A DNA stretch of 64,000 nt from Branchiostoma lanceolatum. Its lineage: Eukaryota; Chordata; Leptocardii; Amphioxiformes; Branchiostomatidae. The notes beneath the pieces were generated by a model, which was not told the origin of the DNA, ran no database searches, and worked only from the letters and a program-made list of their open reading frames with translations. Positions 1 to 12,900 of this stretch are shown one piece after another. Location of the stretch: assembly GCF_035083965.1 (NCBI RefSeq), contig NC_089727.1, positions 15,204,769 through 15,268,768 on the forward strand, written 5' to 3'. The position numbers and the translations under genes were made by a program. How positions within the stretch are numbered: position 1 is the first letter of the stretch; every line of letters begins with the position of its first letter.

Positions 1-2848
1 GACGGTCGCTAAATTACGTCATAGTTAGTCGACAGTATCATGTATTTGAAATGAACAATATGTTTCTATCTTTCACTTTTTAACCATTTATTTTATTTGT
101 AAATTCTATTATGATTAGGTGGGAATGTTTGAAATAACACGTCTCTTCTGTTTCATTACAGGCAAAGCCTCCATCTGGGGCCGTTGAGCGGTGTGGTTGC
201 GCCATGGTTGTGCGGTTTGTCACAACGTCTAGTAGTTACCGCACTGGGCGCACGCGTTTTACACGTGATTCATTGTTTCAAAAAAGCGCCCTAGATGCTC
301 TGAAAGTGAGCTAAGTCTTTTGAATAGCCACGAATACTTTGTTATTGGTGTAACGCTTTAGATATAACTGGGAAGGGGGCAACTGTGCGAAAAAAGTTTA
401 GTGTTTATAATCAAGTTTTCTAATAACGCGTTAACACTGGCGCCTGATAATCGACCGTTACATATTGATTACATGGCGCAGTTGTATAGTCGATTCGGTT
501 ATCACTTTCTAATAATTAAGTGCATTCAAATTTCAATGTTCGTCTTTCACTGGAATAAAGAGCCACCAGTATGTCGCGATCGTTCGTGAATACAGACTTG
601 CAGAAAGTTGATATTTCAGCACAGGCCGTCTTGACCTCGACCTCTCCGGCGCAGATCGAAATGATGGGCAATTCGGCTCTCATACATTTATACTATATAC
701 TATAGGGTCATTAAAACTTAAAGGTGATTTTTTGTGCGTAGACAATGGCATTGTGAGAAATAAATTAGTGTTTCTAATTGAGATTTAGCGATTCAAACAG
801 CGCAAACACAGGAAACTGTGAACTATACACAAAAATTGAATTCTTTACACATACAGAAAGCGATAAACTTATCTGTTAACAACTACAGTTACTAGTAACG
901 TTATATGTATTCAGCAACAGATATCATTTGCCTGTCATATATATGCTAATCGCCTCGTTTCAAGTCACATATAATTGTTTTCAACAGAAAAGTAAGCTAT
1001 CGCAGTTTTCTCACTTTTCACTGTAATAAAGATGCCATTAGAATACTGTTCTTGTCATTTTTCTTCATTTGTATACAGACTTTCAGAAAGCTGATACTCT
1101 GCTGATAACTTAATTTAGGTTTCAGCTTAGTGGAATGCCTTCTGGACAGAAAAATGATGTAGCTTCATTCTAATACATCACAAGGAACCAGTGTAACCTA
1201 ACGGTAAAATATAGTTTTCAATCATCCATTCTTCCACATTTACGCACACGTGTATTCTGAAGAAGACTGGTCGCAAGTAGCACCATTGTCTTTATTGTAT
1301 TTCAAGATATGAGACAACGTCTTTGATATAATTTCTCTATCATGATTTCTGTAAATTGGTTTCGCATGAGAGCCCTCTGTTCATTTTCTACTCGTTTTTA
1401 CAAGTAATGAACTATCGTAGACAAAAGTATTTTTGTTGAAATGTCGGTATTGGAGATATATGTCGACGCAGCAGTTCTTTAAGCCCCCGCTAAACGGCGC
1501 ACTTCTTACTGACAGAGGAGGGAACCTCCATACCATCACGAACATTTGTTCTGTCAAATGTGAAGTGTGTTTTGTATCGTAGGATTTACATATTAAATAC
1601 ATGGCTATACTCATAACACTAGTGATGACATAGACATTTCTCTTTATTGCACAGTTCGTATTGTGACCTAACAGTAAGTCTAAAGTTAGTAAATCTAACA
1701 TCAACGTTACTTTGTGAAAGTCAATGTATAATTCTATGGAATGGGTCTGTTCTCATAGCTCTTCATTCTTTTGAAAGACTATACAATAGATCATAAGATT
1801 ATGGGTCCAAGAGCTTAGAAAAACTACCTTCTATTTAATGGATCTATTAATCACATGCTACGTCAAGCTTTGTATGGTAGTACATGTAATAGAAAAGGGG
1901 GTTCAATCTAAAATTCATTGTACCACATTATGTTTTTGTTACGTTGTGTTATTATGTTATGCTATGTTATGTTGTTTTAGAGATCTATATGTCATGTTAT
2001 GCTATGTTTACATGTTATGTTACAAAATCGTAAGTACTAAACCCAATTACCAATCAAACTTGCGATCCCCAAGTGAATATGCATAATCTTTATGAAAGGG
2101 TTACATATGTCATAGGCTTATTGCATTTAAATCCGAGTCATAACGCTATATAGAATAACAACATTACATGATGAACTGTTATTCCAGTTGTTGGATGCAA
2201 CGACAGTAAAAATGATAAAAATTGAGGTAATAGAAGTAGGACCGTATTTGAATGCCGTTGGTTACATTGTATGGCTAGATGTATCCATAAGCCTTGTAAA
2301 ATAGGACAATAAGTTACTACCGTAAGTTTGTGATCCTATATAAGTTAAGAGGTAGGTTATCTTATTGAATCCCTAGAGGGCTAAATGGCCTGAGATCATT
2401 TAAAACACTATCGTGTTAAGTTAGCCATTTCATCCTCTGCATGTGATGCGTACTACATTCCGTACAGCGCATGCGGTGTGCCACTCTTCCTTAACGTTTG
2501 TGTGAAGTCTCTGGTTTTCTTTTCAATCAATTGATCCAAAAACGATCCGTATTGAATTGATGAATTAGGATGCAATGACTATTTTCGGTCATCTGAAGTC
2601 ATCTAATAGACCACATTAATCTAATTACATTCTCTTGAACTCAAGATGACATTCTCAACTCATTCTCTTGCAAATGTGCGAATCACAGACCGAATAATTG
2701 TTACATAACTCTATTCCGTTCTGACGTCGATAATTACTTTTCCGTTGTGAACAGTATTGCTTTTACTGATGCGATTTAATTTGAACATGATTGTATTGCC
2801 AAAGCCAGGTAAATTTGTATATACACGCATTTTCATAGAGTTTTAAGT
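1..2848. other. Leading spacer without a supported gene
   Basis: I find no reading frame or exon chain with a recognisable protein here. The sequence is AT-rich. At about 1940-2025 there is a short run of TATGT/TTATG simple repeats. A splice-acceptor-like pyrimidine tract and AG lie near 150-161 on the plus strand, but the sequence after it does not read as a known protein. The right edge is set by the poly(A) signal of the PAQR gene. Confidence 0.4.
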
Positions 2849-2854
2849 TTTATT
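2849..2854 (-). terminator. Poly(A) signal of the PAQR gene
   Basis: On the minus strand this reads AATAAA, about 95 bases after the PAQR stop codon (2949-2951). That is a normal position for a short 3' UTR ending. Confidence 0.6.
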
Positions 2855-2948
2855 TCTTCCAATTGCTAATTTTTCTTACAGATAAAACTACGCGCATCAT
2901 GTCGTTAGACTGATGTGGTCATGTATTGCAGCTACGTCACAGGAGACG

Positions 2949-5900
2949 TTAAGAACACGGGACCTTCTGTCGGAGCTGTATGAAGTCCAGGGCGGAGTTG
3001 TTGAAGTTGATGATGCCGCACAGTACCATCATGTGCCACCAGTGGTGACTCTGCCCGACATAGTCAAACCATCCTGTACAGGGGAAGACAGCAGGAGCTC
3101 AGCAGTCAGTTTCTTCATACGTGATCGAATTCTGAGGAAGACTGCGGTCATTTTCGTGGCCTGTACAATATACCTTGGCACCCCGACCAATCGAACCACG
3201 TGAATCGCATTGAAACTCAGATTCGTTTCAGCCATTTCCCGACAAATCGCTTTCTAACTTACGTTAACGACTACATCTGACCAAACAAACTCGCCAGTGA
3301 GATGGTGGAAGGTGTCAGCTTCCAAAAGACGTTTTCAGATTGAATCCGACCGCGATTTAACGTTTAGAAAAAAAATAGTTTCTACTACTTTTCTCTAAAC
3401 GTTAAATCGCGGTCGGATTCAACCACTTCCAAAGTGCCAAAATTGTCAATCTGAAAATGTCTTTTGGAAGCTGACACCTTCCACCATCTCACTGGGGTGG
3501 CTCTACTAAACCGGGCTGAGGTTTCCACTTTTGTGGGCGTGGCCACTAACGAACTGTCAGCCAATCAGAGAACCAGCTTTGCCTAAAGAAAACTTTGAGA
3601 CGATTTTCTGATTGTATGGCAGCTGCTTAGAGCCTAAGCCCACAAAATTGCACACCACAACTCGATTTGGAAGAAAGTTGTATCTCTGTAGAATATATAA
3701 ACAAGGAGGTTTGGTAGGGACCTCCTAGATATAAACACGTTGAATGGTTATTGGTAGGTACGTCAAGTGAAAGAGACTTTGTATTTACCTGGAGCTAGTC
3801 TTTCCGGTAGTTGGGATGTGTAGGACACCAGACAGGCCAGAGAGTAAAACACCACTCCCAAGAAACGCTGACAGAAGTACTGTTGAATTGAATGAGACTT
3901 AGATTAGAGAAAGGATACAAACAGCACACAGTAGGGAATTGATTGCATGTTTCAACTTCTTTGTTCTTCTGCGCCTCTTCATAGTGTTTTTGTTCCAATT
4001 TTACCCAGAAATCATACATAGTGGTACAATACAATATTTCAATACATGTAGCTATTTAATACATATTTACGCTGATATGTTCAGCAATAACACGCGCTAT
4101 TATACAGCTATTAAACCTGCGATACTACAATACCATATTTCAATAGCTATCTAATATGTCTTCACGCTGATATGTTAAGCGCTATTACCAATTATCAAAC
4201 ATGCGCATATGCGTTATTTGTGGATTCTTGTCCTAACGCCATACTTAAACGTTTCATTGAAGAGTATATATAAACCAGTCGGCATTTGGTGGCCGGTGAA
4301 AGTGGGCATCAAGTGCCGTACCTGTCCGGTGGGGTGCCAGAAGCCTCCGTTGCTGCAGATGGCGTGTAATATTGGCACGGCGCCGTATCCCCACTGCAGG
4401 GCCGTTAGCGTGATGCGTCTGCAGTATGGAAAACAGGGTAAGATCTGTCACTGAACGGAGCAGGCCTGTTGATGATGAATCTGAATCTGTTTAAGCCCCT
4501 GTCACACAGTCGACGAGCTTTGCCTGTCATGTCTTTTACCCCCGAAGGATCGCCAGAGACTCGAGCGTATTTTTCACCTGGAAATCTACTCCATCACATT
4601 GGACGGGGGAATGCGAACCTCACTCAGACGATCTGTACCAATCGCGCAATGAACGCGAGAACACTGGCCGGAGGTATTACTGCCGAAAATGTCATTTAGA
4701 GCTCGCAGACTCCTCGGGTGATCCATTTTTCTGCTGCTTGGCGATGCTGTATGGCAGGGGCACCAGGAATGTAGACATCACGAAAACACAGACAATGACA
4801 GAAGCCTGCAGTACAAACCTTTTCAGCACGGCGGCGTCCTGTGTCTGGCCGACCTCATCGTCCTTGAACTCGACGGCAACGTTCAGGAGGAACAGCGACC
4901 AAGCCACAAAATGATGCGTGTAAAAGTACCACTGCATGCGTGACGACAAAACAGATTGTGCGACGTCACAACTCATAGACAGCAAAAACTCACACGTCAT
5001 CATCACGGGCGACGAACAACATCAAATCTAGGTCTATGAGTATGAAGTTTTACCATAAGTAAAGCTCTGATTTAATAGGACATCACAACAACGTAATTTG
5101 TCCTCTCGTAGCATCATTCTATTTTATATATGAGCCCTAAGGAAGAAATCGTCCCGTTGTAATCTTCAGAAGAATAGAAGAATGGAACGTTTTTTGGTTT
5201 TAAATGTTTCATGATGACATTGATAACACTTGGCGTAAAGCGTGTTTCAACGTAATCTCCAAGCAGATCTATCGGTGGCAAAGACCGTATCCAAAGGGCG
5301 AAAGATCGGTAGCGATTAAAGCTCCCTTTGCCCTTTGGATACGGTCTTTGCGACCGATAGATCTGCTTGGAGATTAGTTTCAACCTACCTCGTCACAGAT
5401 CCCATAGTATAGTATAATGAACTGAAATCCGTGAACTCCGATGAAGATGCCGAACAGGTCCAGCCTCAGACTGAAGCCTCTCACTTCTGGTGACCGGTGG
5501 CCGCCGAATATGTGACAACAAGCAGATGACAGTAGCGTCACCTACATCAAAAACGACATTTTTATTTTCCTTGTAGATAATCTATCATAATTCAAATTGA
5601 AGAAGAATGAATAACAAGATTTATTCATTCCACATATGTTGGAATTCTCAAAATGATATCATATTGCCGTGCAGGTATGCGTAAAAATGTGTCTAGACGA
5701 CACGTATGTTTTATTAAGCTTTTATGTATTACCTCGCTACATAAGAGGTGGGCACTGACGATCACGTGATCCCCAAAGTTACCATGGTAACGAGGTATCG
5801 TCACGAAGTTTTCCCAGACGAGCATGGACATGACGTAGATGAATCCGATGGCATGGGTCCATATACTGATGGTCTCGTTGTGCCATTGAAACATGCTGCA

Positions 5901-8010
5901 CGAAAGCAGAGAAACATCCTAAGGTGCTCGATTTTTTACATCGTTCTTCGACTCCTGCGATATACCTAACGGTTATGCGATATACCTGATTTCTAAAAGA
6001 GATATGTTCATGAACATGATAAAGTATGAAAATCACATTTCAGTATGGCCCACTTACAGCGCCAACAACATAATCAGTAAATTTGACAATATTCTTTGAC
6101 GTCTACTTCATTTTCAGACGGCAGTATTTGTAACGTTACATATATATTCAGTCCAGTTAAAAAAAGGATTCAGACTTTTTTTAAGCATGACAAATCTGTA
6201 AACAATTTATGTTTTCTTTCCTGATTACCATGTCGAATAACCTTAAGGCTTCTTACCTTCTCAGACATTCTTTAGTTGTCAGTCCGGTACGGTACCCTGT
6301 CAGGATGTGGTTATGGCCGAAGTATTTTGTACCCGACACTTCTTCTAACGTGTACAATCTCTTCGGACCTACATTTGGGTTAAACGCAATTACATGAAGA
6401 ATGTCAGTAATGGGTTGAGTTATAGTGACAACTTAGTATGCATGAGGTACTAGTAATTAAAAACACTAACAAGCTGTCAGGAATCAGCTTACGCTTCATT
6501 AAGAAATATCATTGAAGGAAATACATCAAGAACCTGCAAATACAATGTATCTAGCTGAATAAAAGTACATGTACTGGTGACATGTATAAACGTTAACCAT
6601 GTACGCCAGAGAACAGTTAGTCAAGCAACTGGGATAGATTTTGCAACAGACGTTTCAGATGTTAACCATGTAGTATATTAGGCCCCATTGAAACCTTATT
6701 CGTGTGAAGATCTATATGTAATAGAACCGCACGGTTTGTTTGTCACGTCGAGGGGCGGTTATAACGGTTGATCGATGCATATAAAATACGTCTGGAAGTC
6801 AATTATCGGCTCATTACAATTACAAAGGAAGCAATCATGCCAATAAAATTGGTTTTATTCCTCAAGGTAGGGAGAGGCATTTTTCTGTACGCTTCCATTC
6901 AGAATGTTCTATCATAGTATTCATACACAAGTGTTGATGTGGTCATGGGCAATAAAGTCACTGTAGATAACATACATGTGGGGGCGTAACGTAACATGAA
7001 TATGTTGCTTATGTCATAATACTGTCTCGAAAGAACCGGCTTTAATTCAACGTATTCATAAGTAAGTAAGTAAACTGGTTTATTATCATCATACATACAC
7101 GGTGAAATACACATTTGTAGCCCGAGGGGTAGATTGCAGCGAATGGTACCACAAGGCTCGTAATCATACTTGCATTCATGACCTCTAACTCACTCATAGC
7201 TGGTATTAGTGTAACCTCTGTCTACCAGTGCTTCTCACATCACCATAATGGTGGAGGGGACACGGAAACCCCATTTTGTTCCGAGTGGGTCGATATTTAA
7301 CGGCCGTTCAGCATGGCTTCTCATCTGTACAAGCGAGCAGGTGCAGAGATGCATTATTCATGGCAGCTGTGGGGACCCTGTCGTCATGGCACCCAGACCG
7401 ATATGCTGACATAACGATCAATATTCAAAACCTCGTCTTCCAAATATGGTACCAATATCGGTTTCTTTTTTGCAGCCGCACGTGAATCGTTCGAATTCAA
7501 TATACGTACCGAGATAACCAATATGCGGAGAAACCACTTAGTAATGATCACAAAGCCTTTTCGCTACAGAACTGACGCCCTTTTCGGTTTGTGACCTCAT
7601 TATACGAATGGAGTGGGGCCGCCGTTATATAACGTTGTATAACGATCGGCTGCGTTACCCTGAATGATCCTGCATTTCGTTCTTATGTATTCTAGCTGAA
7701 ATCATTTACATTCAATGAAAGAGAATGAGTTATATAACGACAAATATCTAACATTGAGCAAGGGAAATACGATATAGCTAGCATCTGTGTAATTCTATAA
7801 AAAGACTGACCTTTATATGGTCTTATATAGGTCGCTGAAATGTACTGACTCTGTGATTATGTAGCCGGTGGTATTGAACAGACCCATCACGTGCCCCTCC
7901 CCATTGCCATCTTCCATACCTGCGACGATTCCATTCTGTAGAAACGAGGCGTTGCTGACGTCATTGTCCTGGCGCTTGACGCTGCCGTTGCTCCTCAGGG
8001 TCACGGTCAT
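2949..8010 (-). CDS. PAQR3: PAQR-family seven-transmembrane protein, PAQR3-like
   Basis: Eight coding exons on the minus strand: 8010-7920, 6368-6257, 5895-5733, 5541-5389, 4931-4711, 4418-4322, 3879-3789 and 3073-2949. All are joined in phase, giving about 350 aa. Exon 2 encodes RLYTLEEVSG, then ILTGYR, then KECLRS. Exon 3 continues with MFQWHNETISIWTH, the PAQR family signature. Exon 4 has the CCHIFGGH histidine motif before a membrane helix. Exon 6 has GYGAVPILHAI, exon 7 has LPERLAPG, and the last exon has QSHHWWH with the metal-site histidines. The RLYT..E lead-in resembles PAQR3, a Golgi protein that tethers signalling partners. Known PAQR members act as lipid- or adiponectin-type receptors or hydrolases. 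The start is the ATG at 8010, as the frame further upstream has only GTG. Exon 5 is the weak point: it is about 30 aa longer than the family expects, its donor (GTCTGC) is poor, and two in-phase acceptors further in would shorten it. The family call is firm; the PAQR3 subtype is inferred. Confidence 0.86.
3294..3495. mobile_element. Palindromic MITE in the last PAQR intron
   Basis: Long inverted repeat. The left arm (from CCAGTGAGATGGTGG at 3294) is mirrored by the right arm (ending CCACCATCTCACTGG at 3495). The arms match for about 75 bases, and the right arm carries an extra segment of about 30 bases. The loop is only a few A-rich bases. There is no coding capacity. The class is uncertain. 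Confidence 0.8.
5253..5376. mobile_element. MITE with CTCCAAGCAG inverted ends, family B, copy 1
   Basis: A 124-bp near-perfect palindrome with termini TAATCTCCAAGCAGATC and its mirror. An 8-bp direct repeat GTTTCAAC flanks it (5244-5251 and 5377-5384), with one extra base on the left, as in the two other copies in this window. An 8-bp target duplication fits a hAT-type non-autonomous element. It sits in PAQR intron 4, starting 12 bases after the splice donor that ends exon 4 at 5389. Confidence 0.85.
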
Positions 8011-9905
8011 TTCTCTCACGATTCGCCCTGTTCTGCCGCTTCTGTTCCGCACACGACGAGCCGACCGGTGGTTTTCAGGAGCTCAATCATAGGAGGAAGC
8101 AGTTGTCTGTCACTAGCTACCGGCTCGACGCCAGTCTAATCAATATTCCTGGGGGTGCCTGATCAATGCATTTCCACTCGATTCACCGTAGTAGTGCTGG
8201 CTTAACAATAAAACCGGCACAGGCGGGCGTTAAATACAATCGGCACTGCTGTGATAGTGAATATTTGATATTATGGTCCGCGCGTTTTGTTTCACCTTTC
8301 AATGAAGTATATTGAATTGTACACTCCCGAAGCGCAATCGGTCGGCATTTAATTATGTAAATTTGCAATGTAATTTTCCACTGGCCGCGTGGTTCTAAAT
8401 ATAGATAACATGTGTCAAAACAATGTCAGGAAAACACGTTATCAACACGATCTGTTATTAGATATATCAAATGGTCATGAATACGTTTACTATTGCCACC
8501 CGCGCACGCACGGGGTACACTTATACTGGCTAGCAGTCGTCCTCTAACATTAGTTATGGGGAAGCGGATTAAATGCTTTTCAGATGGCTGATAGTGTAAT
8601 GAGGTTTCCCACTAATTGTTCACAGTACGGCAAGTGCGGTTGGTTCTTAGGCTTCTTTTGCGTGTGTCAACAGCTACACCTGACGGTAATGTGCTTCGTG
8701 GGGGATCAAAGCTCTGGGTCTAGATAATCTGACCAACGTCGCTAGCGCTAGCCAACCCCAAAAGATGCACAAAAGGTGCACACCAGCTCCGACCTTCGCA
8801 TATTGCCCAGTGCTTAATACGTTCAATCGTATCGAAAATGGAGAGTCACGCATTTTATGTATTGTGCAAACGTATTTAATCTTTCTTGAAATTTTTCAAT
8901 CATCCCAATTCAAACGCAGACAACATTATAACAATTCAAGTAATGTTCGTATCTCTCTCCGTATAGATGGTTTTAGTGTTTAAAACGTATGAGGCCAGAG
9001 TAAAGACTTTGTAAAAATACAGTAACAAATCCAGCAGTACAACTGTAATCAAGTAGAAGAAATGCAAAAATAATCTCTATCGAATCATAAATGTACAACA
9101 ATAAAATCCACATCGTAAACTTTGAAACCACAAACAAACTGATCATACCTGAAAAACATCAAACAACATTGTGCTGTGCGGAAAACGATGATTCAGTTTC
9201 CAATCGCACAAAATGTTTCAGTCATATAAAACTATTACATAAAACTATTATATTTCAGAGCATTGATGTATAACGTCAACGCATAACGATCAACGTTTAT
9301 CTGCTGTTCACATGGCACAATCGCTCACAGACTCATCAATAGACACCAATTCAACCTGAGATAACAAAAAGCTGCCAATTTGTCAGTTCACTGTCGATGC
9401 ACCTGTCACTGTTCATCTCTGACCGGAATGATGGGGATGTGCATGTACCATGGTGTCCTGACCACATGAGCATCCCGATATAGAGTATTTGATAGGCGTC
9501 TCGGCGCCCTTGACGGATCAGTTTCGACCTGACGAAAAATCCGTCCTATTTTATTAGATCTAATTTTGTCTATTGGTCCAGATTTAGCGTCATGCCCTTG
9601 CTATACTGACGGACATTGGTTCAGATTTCGTCTTATTTGATGCATGTATATGTAGTTCAAACGAAACGTAACACAAAGTCAGACATTTGATATTGGCTGT
9701 ATCATTCTCCTTGTCGTTTTTCGGTAAACTAAGCAAGTTCAACAAAGATAAACGATTTTGACTTTGAAGAATTGTTATTCACACAACCGAATCTAAGGTT
9801 ATATATAATCTGGAGCATTTGAAAAGGCCCAACGACTTTCAACGATTTAACGTGCGAACAATAACGCGTAACGCGCATGCTCAGGAAACAGCAGAGCTTT
9901 CCTGT
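8011..9905. other. Spacer between the PAQR gene and viperin
   Basis: No exon chain is recognised on either strand. It should contain the PAQR 5' UTR and promoter (right of 8010 in minus-strand sense) and the viperin 3' UTR (left of 9906). A small palindrome GCTAGCGCTAGC lies near 8741. No poly(A) signal for viperin is evident close to its stop. Confidence 0.4.
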
Positions 9906-12900
9906 CTACCAATCCAGCTTTAGGTCAGCCTTGCTCCAGGTGTACTTTCCTCCGCGCTTGAAGAACATCTTTTCGTCGAAGCCGCTGCGCTGGATGGCAC
10001 TTTGCACCCCCACGTCAAGCAGGGACCGAGATGGTTCCTTCCGTCCTTCACGACAGTCGAGGAACCGCATCTGGAGAAGACCAAGAGAAAAGGGGGTGTC
10101 AAAGTTTCAAAATCCTTTTCAAACTTCATAGAATATGCTGTATGCATACGACACAGAATCATATCGACATTGGTCGGGTTGTTGTCATATTCGGCTCAAG
10201 AACAACAAGAAGAGAAACAATGTTGTTTGAAAAAAGAAATACACCAATCGTCGTAACATATATCCAATTTGGTATATGCACGCACCTCTGCAATTTATCT
10301 AACATAAAATAAAGTAGTGTAGCACTATTCTCCAAGCAGAGGTTTCGATCGGCGGGGAGGGGTGGTGACAGTAGTGGCCGGAATTTTTAACGCTGCCCTC
10401 CGGCCACTCCGCCCCCCCCCCCCCCCCCATCGAAACCTCTGCTTGGAGAATAGTGTAGTACAGTAATAAAGCAAAACTGCCACTTACGTATTCATCGAGA
10501 ATGAGGTAAGAGTCTCTCATCTGAAACACAAGATTGTAATTGATCAGCGGCATTGAGTACTTAAGTGTCGTTCTCAAGACTATCACTGGAGTCCTTAATT
10601 ACAACGGCCGTAGCTTTTATTTTCACGAAATATAGATGAAGGGCCAGGGACATCATGAAATATTCTGAAAGTTTGGGAAGTGCATCTCTGCATTCCGTTC
10701 CTATGTAACTCACAGGAGTAATTGTAGTAACCATAGACAAAGCCCTTGGCTCAAATAAATTTAGTTCATGACATGCAGCGATTCCGTACATAATTTCTGC
10801 TGACCTTTTCGTTGGACTCCGGCACGAGACACGTCACTTGTCCATGCCGACTGACGAACTGGTCGAACTGCTGGTCAGTGATGACCATGTCCTCCGCGTC
10901 ACGCAAGGCCTCGGGACCCGCGTTCTCACCGCCGATCAACAGGCACTGGAACACCTGGTACGGAAAACGGTTCACGCATAACCTTTTCCGTGATCTAGAG
11001 TGTTTGCTAGCCTGACTAAATCGCGCTCCTAGCGGCCGGCCCAACGGTTACCGCCCCTCGGGGAGGAGGTCATTGACCTCCGCCATCGAAAGATTGTGTA
11101 GACACAGGCTAGAGTGTTAGCAGGCATGTGGATATGAATACGTAATTCAGCGTCCGCCATCTTGGTGGGTTAATGATGCATGCATGAGTCACAAGTGTTC
11201 GAAATGTTGGTTTCATTCTACTACAAAATGACTACATCTTGCAGTTGCATATTCAGGTATAACAAAGCTATGAATTAGTGAAGTAGTCCACACTGCATGC
11301 AATCAACCAAGGCCCGTTTACGCTTTAACGAAATGAACGTTTAGGCCTTTATGCTTATGTAAATCGTAAAAGACATGAATATGCAGTGCTACTCGGTGGG
11401 AGAAAAACTCACCTTCCATCTGATGGGGTTCAGTTCCATGATCTCACTGCTCATGTCCTCATCAATGTTGTACCTGTTCACCACTGAGTTTATCTGTAAA
11501 ACAAAATGAGCAAATTTACTACATATTGAAATGACGGAGTTTGCTGCGAATATGTTAGGGGTTTACATGCTTCTTTCTGTTCTAACAACTCCTTTAATTT
11601 ACAAAGCAAATACTGCACATTCAAAACAAACTTTCGACCGTTCAGTCTCCTCCAGGTGATACTGACCCACTCATTTCTAACACGTGACCTGGTCGAAAGC
11701 AGACACGTCAGTGGTGTACTTAGAGGTATGTATCGTCTTTTTTAAAATGAAAATCTTTATTCAGCATAGTCTAACAAAAGAATATAAACAAAGGCCAACA
11801 GAACAACATATATAACAGAACGCACACACATGCTACCCAGTGAATGCATCTGCAAGATCCCCCCCCCCCCCATTTTCTGTAGTGACTGATTAAATTGTTT
11901 TTGTGGATTTTTTTCTTCTATAGACTTGAAATTATCAACAAAGGAGACAACGTTATATCTGTATCGTCTTACCTTGAACGCCACCTTGTACTGCTGGCAC
12001 CATGTCCGGACCTGACGCAGACAGCGCAGGTGGTCCTTCCCTGTCTGATGGCGACCGATGCGACGATTCGTCTCTTCATCAAAACTGTCGCAGGAGATGG
12101 CGAGGATGTCCAGCCACTCACCTGTATTCAAAAATATCAGCCAACGCCATTTCAGTTACCGATCGCGACATCATCTGTGCGTCTATGAAGGTTAGACCTC
12201 CAGGTAATAGGAAACATAAGGTAACAGATCCCCAAGAAACTGGATAGATTTGGGAAACGCCCAGACGTTGAAGTCAGGTAGCATCATGTACATTTAGTCA
12301 GTCACTGACAAAAGGCAGTGGATGCTACCTGAAACGTCTGACCAATTCCAAAATCTATCCAGTTGCTTGAGTAACTGTTTGATACCTTGCGCAACTTTAT
12401 TGACGTACAAGTAGTAAATTATTTACCCAGTTCCTTCCCTGGGTAAGAGCAATAAGGAAGTATTCCCCTATGACCTCGCATGCATTTTGAGGGGTGAATT
12501 GGTCCCCCTAACTACATAAACACGTACATTGTAAAAATCCTAGACTGTCTTCCGTTGGAAACAATAGTAGGAACAGATTGACATTAACATAATACTGATC
12601 TTTTTTTTTTTCAAAAGATTCAAATATCTTTCTGGACTGGTTTTCAAAGTAACATTATCAAACCATGCAGAATGACCCAGACAATTGTGACAACGTTACA
12701 AAAGGACGACAATTCAACCTGCAACTTTCAGTTTTTTTGTAAAATCAACCTTGTTTACATTTCAGCTTTTAAATAAGCCCTTTCAAAGTTGTATTAAGTG
12801 TCTAACTGCACTTGCAACTTGAAAATATCTTCCTCGCAGCTGAATTATCTGGGTGTCTAGAAATATGGCTTGTAATTGTGGTGTCTACTTGTAGCCTAAG

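Noticed and set aside
150-330. Acceptor-like tract followed by GC-richer sequence, possible last exon of an upstream gene
   Set aside because: None of the three frames after the AG reads as a recognisable protein end, and no partner exon is in the window.
401-589. Short plus-strand open frame near the left edge
   Set aside because: No family resemblance, no exon structure and AT-rich composition; expected by chance.
7040-7130. TAAG-type repeat followed by AAACTGGTTTATTATC, a possible minus-strand LINE tail
   Set aside because: Only a short tail-like stretch is visible with no ORF2 remnant; not strong enough to call as a separate element.
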